A model generated the notes under the pieces. That model made no database searches. It was not told the origin of the DNA and worked only from the letters and a program-made list of their open reading frames with translations. Shown here in pieces: positions 57,545 to 64,000 of a DNA stretch of 64,000 nucleotides (the stretch's first letter is position 1; every line of letters starts with the position of its first letter). Origin of the DNA: Begonia masoniana (lineage: Eukaryota; Streptophyta; Magnoliopsida; Cucurbitales; Begoniaceae). The stretch spans positions 36,421,599 through 36,485,598 of the forward strand of contig CM039516.1 of the NCBI GenBank assembly GCA_022432975.1, given 5' to 3'. A program made the position numbers and the translations under genes.

Positions 57545-59178
57545 TGTAACACCTGAGAATTTTGTGTTTTGCGATTTCTAAATATGTGCTTAGTATTTTG
57601 AGACATTGTCATCTATTTGAGGAATAGAGGGTATTATTTATGGATGTAAGTCAAGATTGTGGAAATATGTGACCAATTGAACAATGAGCCAAGCAAATGG
57701 GCTAACTAGTTACTTGGATTTTAAGGGAGGACAAATTGGGAATAGAAATGAGGTTGGTTGGCTTTAACCAATTAGAAGTTGCCACCTCAAGGCTTCCCCA
57801 TGAAGCTTCATGCTTTTTCCTTAATAAAAATTATAATAAAAGAAGAAAGAAAAGATCCCTCTCTCTCCTACGTTCTCACTTTCCCTTTCTTGTTCTTTCC
57901 CCTCCCACGAAGAAATAGCCCTCCTCTTTCGGTTCTAATCAACTCCACACCAATGCCCAAGCCAACCCTCCTCTTTCCTCTTCTAGTTGGAGTTTTAAAG
58001 AAGAGAAACATGGGGAAAAACCTTTCCTCTCCTCTCTAGCATTTAAAGTCGAAGAAACCCACTTTTCTTCTCTTTGCTCCAAGGTATGTTTTGGGTGATT
58101 GTTAGTTGGGTTGTTTATAGATTGGTCGATTAATGATGTGTAATGGGTTTATAGATGATTTGTTGTTGATTTATACGAAAAGAAAATGGGATTAATTGAA
58201 AATGTTAAGAAAACCTAAGGTTAAAATACAGGGCAGTTCGGTTCTAAGGATTTTCGGCCTATTTATTGTATTTTGTTTGTTAAATGGATTATGTCATATG
58301 AAAGTAGACATCTTAAGGATTTCATAGGCATTAGAATTATCAAATTTGGATGAATATACAATTTGTTATGAATTTTCGAAGTTAAGATAAAAACTGTAAA
58401 GATGTAATCTGGGCAGTTTCGGTTTTGGAAATTCTGCCACTTGTTGTGATTAGTTTTTGATAAATGGTCTATGTTGGATGAAAATAGACACTTTAAAGAG
58501 GTTGTAGCCTTTGGAATCATGTCATTTCGATATTTGTAGAGAAAGTTACAAATTTTAGAAGTTTGCTCAAAATTGTAAGCCAAATCCGGGTTTGGTTATG
58601 GCATTGGTTAGAGTTGGAGAAGTTTCGTTTGTTGAACAAGGAGGCCCAAAACTGTTGGATCTTGATTGCTGAAATTTGTCCTTTTCATGATGTTTATTTA
58701 TGTGTAAATGAATGTATATGGTTGAAATGTAAAGGAATTGGTAAATGGGTTGAAGTTTGGAAAATTTGGAATAGTTGTTATTAAAACTAGTGCATTGAGA
58801 TGTTTAGATTGAACTTGATTGCGAAATTGTATTTAGAAGTACTTGGATTTATTGAAATTGAATTGCCGAAACTGGAATCGACAATTTTACAAGTGTGTGA
58901 TAATGAATTGATGTTTATTGCCATGAAATGTAATTGTGGAATTTTGATGTTCAACGTTGTAGTTGATGGAATGTATTGATTTTGGATAAGAGATTAGGAA
59001 TTATATGGCGAATATGAGTTATAGAGATTGATGTGAAATTATCCTGTTATAGGTCGAGCAAGGTAACAGAGTACGATTCAGGTACCTCGATTTCTAAGGA
59101 CGACAAGTAAGTAATGTTGCATGTTATAGGTTCGTGCATTTCCGAGACGATCAAGAACATCAACTCTACAGCAAACAG

Positions 59179-59758
59179 GTAAGTTCATGCATCTACGTTG
59201 ACCCTTAAGGCCCTACAACTTGGAGGCACTAGGTATGGTTTGGGTAGACAGGTTTTAGGTTATGCTTTAAGTTAAACATGTCTCCACTATATTCCGTTTT
59301 CCTGTTATATCATTCTGTCATCTGTGAATGTTAAGTTTAAGTATCACACTTATTCATGCATACACGTTTTCCTGTAAAATCATGCAAATGTTTTCAGCAC
59401 TGGTTTTGAAGTAAGTAAGATAAAATCTGTAATGTAATGTACGGTTCAGCGTGGACGATGACTGGCATCCTGTTCTTGTCCTTCTCTGGGACTCATGTAA
59501 AATTTATCCCTGCCAAGGATACCCTGTACCTTGTCCTTCCCTGGGACCCGGCAAAATTACTAACCAATGTTATGTCATGTTATGTTATGCATGTTATGCG
59601 CCAGTTCCTCTATAAGCCACGCTGATACCACTATGTCCAGTGAAACGTGATGTTAAGTAATGTAAAGTTCATGTTCAAAAGTCCATGCATCCATGCATCA
59701 CTGCATTCTAGTATGTTCTTACTGAGCTCTAGGCTCATAGATGAACTCCTTGTTGTAG
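59179..59758 (+). other. Intron-like LTR module (solo LTR 57545)
   Basis: AACAG/GTAAGTTC at 59179, 'CTTAAGGCCCTACAAC' at 59203, two short repeats, TTACTGAGCTCTAGGCTC at 59719 and TTGTTGTAG/GTAC at 59758. Confidence 0.48.
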
Positions 59759-60357
59759 GTACGGATACTCCTGATGAGGACTTGGTGCCTCAAAATGAAG
59801 AGCTGATGTAGCTGGAGGACTGATCTCATTGGGGGTGGTTGCTGCAGTCAGACAAATTCTGTATAGAGGTTTAAGTCTTTAAAGTAAAGTCCATATTTGT
59901 AAACTCTTCTGGATGTTTTGATATTTCTGTTTTAAAAACTCCGTTTTAGTCTTGTGTTTTGTTTGAAAGCTTTGCTAGAAGTTTTGTAATGTATAGGTTC
60001 TGCTGTTAATGTATATAAAATCTTTGTATTTGACAGATTGTATCCATATATTTTAAATGTTCTGAAAACATTCTGGAACTGCTTGAGTTCTCCTTTTTCA
60101 GGTCATGCATGGATAGACTCGAATTTTAGAGCTATCCATGCAGTTTGTCTGCTTGAACTCCTGTCATTTGTAGAGCATGGTTCAAAAACTTCATTTTGAA
60201 ATCGGGTTTTGAAGGTTTGAAACCCTTATGCCTTCTGTTTTGAGGTTTTCTGCCGGTAGTTACTGTTCACACCTTGTCCTATTTGCATCTACTGCCAAAC
60301 AGTGTTACTGCCTTAGGTTTTCATCTTCCGATTTCAATTGCTGTCTGCATCTTCCAA

Positions 60358-60774
60358 TGACGTCAGAATATCTTCCGGCTGACGTCATCACCTTCTGCCG
60401 ATTACGTTTACTGCCTTTATCTTCCGATGACGTCAGAACGTCTTCCGGCTGACGTCATCACCTCATCCAGTGTAAATTGTCTTCCGGTTGACGTCAGCAT
60501 AAGTCTTCCGCCCAGTGTAAATTTGTCTTCCGGTTGACGTCAGCATAAGTCTTCCGCCCGGTGTAAATTTCGTCTTCCGGTTGACGTCATCTTCTCTTCC
60601 GATGACGTCATCCATTGTTTTACGTCATCGCCAGTTTACCTCTTCCGCCTACGTTAGTAAGTTTTATCTTCCGATGACGTCAGAACATCTTCCGGCTGAC
60701 GTCACCACCTTCTGCCGGCTTCGTCTGTTGTCTGCCTCTTCCGATGACGTCATTTACCTCTTCCGATGACGTCA
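60358..60774 (+). repeat. Array of 12 perfect TGACGTCA palindromes
   Basis: TGACGTCA occurs at 60358, 60380, 60428, 60450, 60489, 60535, 60582, 60603, 60675, 60697, 60745 and 60767. Most copies are preceded by CTTCCGA, CTTCCGGC or CTTCCGGT. TGACGTCA is the palindromic core bound by plant bZIP (TGA/CRE-type) factors. The array lies near the LTR 3' end, where related LTRs have sparser versions. Confidence 0.95.
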
Positions 60775-61110
60775 TCCACTGATTTCTCCTCCGGTTCAGT
60801 TTAAAACTACATATTCCGCCAGTTATTCGCCTAAGTCTTCCGCCACTGTTTCCTGTTTCCATCTCCGCCAGTCTTATGCTATTTCTGTTCGGTTATCCAT
60901 TTATGAGACCTGTTTGTTTTCCATTCCAGAGAACTCTCTCTCCCCCTGTAAATGTTTTCGATTACCCACTGCAGTTCTCCCTCTCTGTTCATTGTTTTGA
61001 CTGTTCTATTTGTTCAAAAAAAAATAGTCACCGTTTTCCGTTAAATGTCCGGAGTGATGGTTCCGATCCCGGACTCCGATCGGGTTCCGGTTTCGGGCTG
61101 TCACATATTT

Positions 61111-62182
61111 AGTGGAATTTTGTTGTTTGCATCTAATTATGCATATTTGAATGTTCGCTTTATAGAAAATGTTGTTTTGTTTTGTTTTGCATATTAAAGA
61201 TTTTTATTTCTTTTGATTTTACTCACATTCGTTATTATTGTTGATCTCATAAGGGATAAGGTTGGAACAGTTGAAAATAGACATACTATGCTGACAACGC
61301 ATGTAATTTCTTTGCTAGAAACTCATGTTTGACCTCTTATTTGGTTAAATTGGTATGTGTTATATTATTAACGGGTATAGTTACGAATAAATGTAACAAA
61401 GATCGTTTTTGATCCCGTATTGCTATGACTGATTGACTAAATTGTTCAGAACTTTTGGTAATGATAGCAACTCATGTGCGAGTGAGAGATTATTAGATTT
61501 ATTTGATAATTATTTATTGAGCTACATTTAATTATATATGTCAATAGCTATTATAAAATTAAACCCTATTATGCAATCAAATTAAGATGGGACTCATCAA
61601 TTAATTACAGTATTAGGTTAATTATGTAGTATTTTTAATTCCTACATTAGGAATCTATTGCGAGTCCGACTCAGGGAGTTAGTGGGCTAATTCGGCCATT
61701 TCTCAAGCAAACTCGCGAGCCAAGAAGATGGGATTGGCCCGACTTAACTGCGCTTGTTACAATGTTGGACCAAGCAGGTGGCAAGTCAACTCATTCATTT
61801 GATTTCTCTAATTTCAAGTGGCAGAGAGATAGAATACGTGTCACATTTAATTTAACAAATCTTCTAGGGGCAAGAGTAACAACATGAGAAATTCAGTGTT
61901 TCCAAACTTGAGCGTTAACAGATTTATACAGGGTTGGAAAAAGCTAATTATTATTATCCATCTTCTCTATTGCCTCTTCTCAACTTTTGTTTTTTTTTTC
62001 ATTATTATTATATTTTACATTTAATAATTCAAATTTACTCGAACAATTGATGAGTTATTTCTGAACATTGTGGCTCATTGACATCTCTTAAAATATAGAA
62101 TAAAATGAGAGTGCATTTAAAATAATTAAATAATTATAAAAAGAAAGTTACATGAACAAATAATAATACTACATATTTTTTT
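61111..62182. other. AT-rich stretch after the solo LTR
   Basis: The first tens of bases probably continue the copia remnant broken at 57544. Beyond that no gene or clear repeat is recognised. Confidence 0.45.
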
Positions 62183-62668
62183 AGGAAAAGTTTAATTTAG
62201 ACTCCAACGTATGGGGTCAGTGATCATTTGGTCTCTAACGTTTATTTTTGTCTCAATCAGACTCTATCGTATACAACGTTTGCAATTAAAACACTCTCGT
62301 TAAATTTGACACGTGCTCTGCACATGCGCTGCTAAAACTCCAAAATATCCTCCTTCCCTCCCTAGCTGTTGATTTTTTCAATTAGGAAAAGTATGTTTAA
62401 TTGATATTTAGTTCTTCATATATTAACTCTTCAATTGCAGTTGTTCGTGAAGGAGTATCTCTCATTGTTTGTTTTAGCAAGAAATGAGGGTATTTTAAGG
62501 TTTTAGCAGCGCACATGCAGAACACGTGTCAAATTTAACAGAAAATTTAACGGAATGGTTTGAATTGCAAACAATGTATACGATAAGGTCTGATTGGAAA
62601 AAAAAAATTAATGTTAGAAATCAAATGACCACTGACTCTATACGTTGAGGTCTAAATTAAACTTTCCC
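62183..62668. mobile_element. MULE-type MITE, related to the Pack-MULE ends
   Basis: About 486 bp with long inverted repeats ('AAAGTTTAATTTAGACTCCA' left; complement near 62645-62668 right) and a 9-bp TSD TATTTTTTT (62174-62182 and 62669-62677). The terminal repeats are diverged copies of those at 40008 and 46113, sharing 'CCAACGTATGGGGTCAGTG'. The centre has no coding region. Confidence 0.82.
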
Positions 62669-62677
62669 TATTTTTTT

Positions 62678-63590
62678 TATTTCATCCTATAAAACTCACA
62701 TTGTTATATAAAATAAGAGTGTTGAGTGGAGAGAGAGCGAGGATGTGTGATGTGAGGCCTGCCACACAGAGACAGGGAGAGAGATGTAAGTCCCGCACCA
62801 CCAACAATTGTCATTGTCTCACCTCGAAAATATGAAGGTGTGGGGCACCTTCATTTTCCCATAAATAATTGGGTTTGTCAAGTCTTTGCATGTTGGGCTA
62901 GCCTGTAGAATTATTGCGCAGGCCTCGTAATTGGACTTACTCTTTAATTATAGTTGAAAAGGTCTGGCGGACGGGCTGGAAGGCCAAGCCCGTCGAGCTC
63001 GCGGGTTGTCTCATTTGACCAACACGCCTCGCAATCCGAGGACAACGAACTCGATTCAACTGTTGTTTGGGACCTGACCAGACTCAAAGTAACGGGTCGA
63101 GCAGGTAGGTTGGCAAGCCAACCCGCTCGCTTAACATCTCTATCGCGTTCTCAAGACAACGAACTCGACTCAACTGTTGTTTGGGACCAAGCCATCAATA
63201 ATTATTATATTAAAATTTGATATATTATCATTTGAAGTTTATTTAATTAATCCAAAAATTGTTTTATAACTCAACCAATCAATTAAATATATTATTTTCA
63301 GATTTAATAAAAACAATCAAACAAAAAAAAATCAAAGATTTAATTGATTAAACAAAAACTTATAATTTCAACTTTCACTCAACAATTAATTTAATATTTT
63401 GTCCATCTTTTAACTCATTATTCATCCACTTGAATCAATCAAATATTCTATTATTTATAAAAAAAATTCTCAATTTTAATAAAAATAATTATTTAATAAT
63501 TTTTTATATTATGATATAAAACTAATCAAACAATTTCATTAAGATCGTAACTTTTATTATGATTTCACACGACTTGTAGATATTTTTATT
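62678..63590. other. Intergenic AT-rich stretch with a short duplication
   Basis: A perfect hairpin arm pair GAAGGTG...CACCTTC occurs near 62834-62853. A 33-bp segment including 'GACAACGAACTCGATTCAAC' occurs at 63041 and again near 63156. The rest (63220-63590) is very AT-rich. No gene is recognised; the 88-codon open frame at 62954 spans the duplication and has no domain. Confidence 0.5.
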
Positions 63591-64000
63591 CTGTGTAAAT
63601 CAGATTGTTTCATCTCACATTGGCGCCGCAAAGAGAGAGAGAGAGAAAGGGAAAGAGGATGGTGATTCTTGGGCATGTGAAACCTTCGCGAGAGGAGGCC
63701 GGAGACGTATTCGTGAGATGACCCTCACCAACATTGGTGAAGTCATTTTGAAGGTAAACCTTTTGTCTTCTCTATTTTCGAAAAAAATAGAGGATTAATT
63801 AGGTTGGGAAGGGATTCGGGCAATGAAGCTCAAATCCGTTCGATTATTCTAGATTGTTGATATTTTTGGAGTGCTTGCAGGTTTAATCGCTATTTGAAAG
63901 CGAGAAACGGCTGGCAAGGGCGACTTCTACAAACTCCCCTTCGGTGGAAATCAACCCGTGGTCGACACTTCGAGAAAAAGTGTCGACAAATTGTGTGTTC
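63591..64000 (+). mobile_element. LTR-like leader at the window edge
   Basis: A GA-rich leader (63631-63660), a TTGAAGGTAAAC donor-like site near 63750 and a GTCGACACTT/AAGTGTCGAC pair (63952-63986) match the layout of the LTR-like sequences at 27740-28260 and 28797-29412. It is cut by the window end. Confidence 0.45.

Larger units (their letters stand above)
57545..61105 (+). mobile_element. Solo LTR (gypsy type), TSD TATTT
   Basis: Starts TGTAACACCTGAG, ends CGGGCTGTCACA, 3,561 bp, with TSD TATTT at 57540-57544 and 61106-61110. Has a TATAATAAAAG-type promoter near 57829, a CT-rich leader to 58080 and a CCAAGGTATG donor-like site near 58080. The intron-like module follows at 59179-59758 and a dense TGACGTCA array at 60358-60774. 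Two 'TGGCATCCTGTTCTTGTCC'-type repeats lie at 59465-59560. Confidence 0.93.

Noticed and set aside
62954..63220. 88-codon open frame
   Set aside because: It contains a duplicated nucleotide segment, has no domain and no flanking gene signals.

Overview
The window is a gene-poor nest of plant transposable elements. No intact host gene is visible. Three things point to a flowering plant. Most LTR retrotransposons are Ty3/gypsy chromovirus type (best fit the Tekay/Del lineage, an inference from RT, integrase and chromodomain-like tail motifs). There are Cassandra TRIM elements with 5S rRNA-like LTRs. A Mutator-like element carries a captured pentatricopeptide-repeat (PPR) gene fragment. Nearly all the long reading frames are decayed retrotransposon genes or open frames through tandem repeats.

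Layout. 1-4616: 3' part of a Tekay-like element and its 3' LTR. 4617-8498: rearranged gag fragments in opposite orientations, an internally deleted gag-pol and a 3' LTR. 8499-10044 and 27531-28780: one old minus-strand LTR-like sequence split by a 17.5-kb insertion. 10045-27525: a gag-only (TR-GAG-like) element, TSD TATAA, itself split by a decayed gag-pol element at 13890-23048, TSD TAAAC. 28781-47161: an old plus-strand LTR-like sequence that has received a Cassandra (TSD TGGAG) interrupted by a 6.6-kb non-coding LARD-type element (TSD ATATC), a solo LTR (ACTTC), and a PPR-carrying Pack-MULE (9-bp TSD TTTATTGTT). The Pack-MULE was hit by a 5-kb solo LTR (CTGCT), which contains a Cassandra solo LTR (AAAAG) and about 34 copies of a 69-bp tandem repeat. 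47162-57544: a duplicated segment holding three solo LTRs nested one inside the other (AATGT, AAAAC, GAATG), then hAT-type elements (8-bp TSD TCTAACGA), then a Ty1/copia remnant. 57545-61105: another solo LTR (TATTT). 61106-64000: AT-rich DNA, a small MULE-type MITE (9-bp TSD TATTTTTTT) and a further LTR-like leader at the edge.

The most interesting pattern is a shared architecture in the otherwise diverged gypsy LTRs. Each has a CAG/GTAAGT donor-like box followed by a 'CCTTCGGGCCTACA' box, then family-specific tandem repeats, then a 'CTNAGCATTAGGCT' box and a GTAG/GTG acceptor-like end. It reads like an intron inside the LTR with a fast-changing repeat array as its body. A second pattern is 3'-proximal arrays of short, often palindromic motifs (TGACGTCA, GCCGATCGATCGGC, GTCGAC, TTGACC), several resembling plant transcription-factor sites.

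Element ends were placed by eye from TG...CA termini, PBS/PPT motifs and matching target-site duplications. Family names rest on motif recognition, not database searches.
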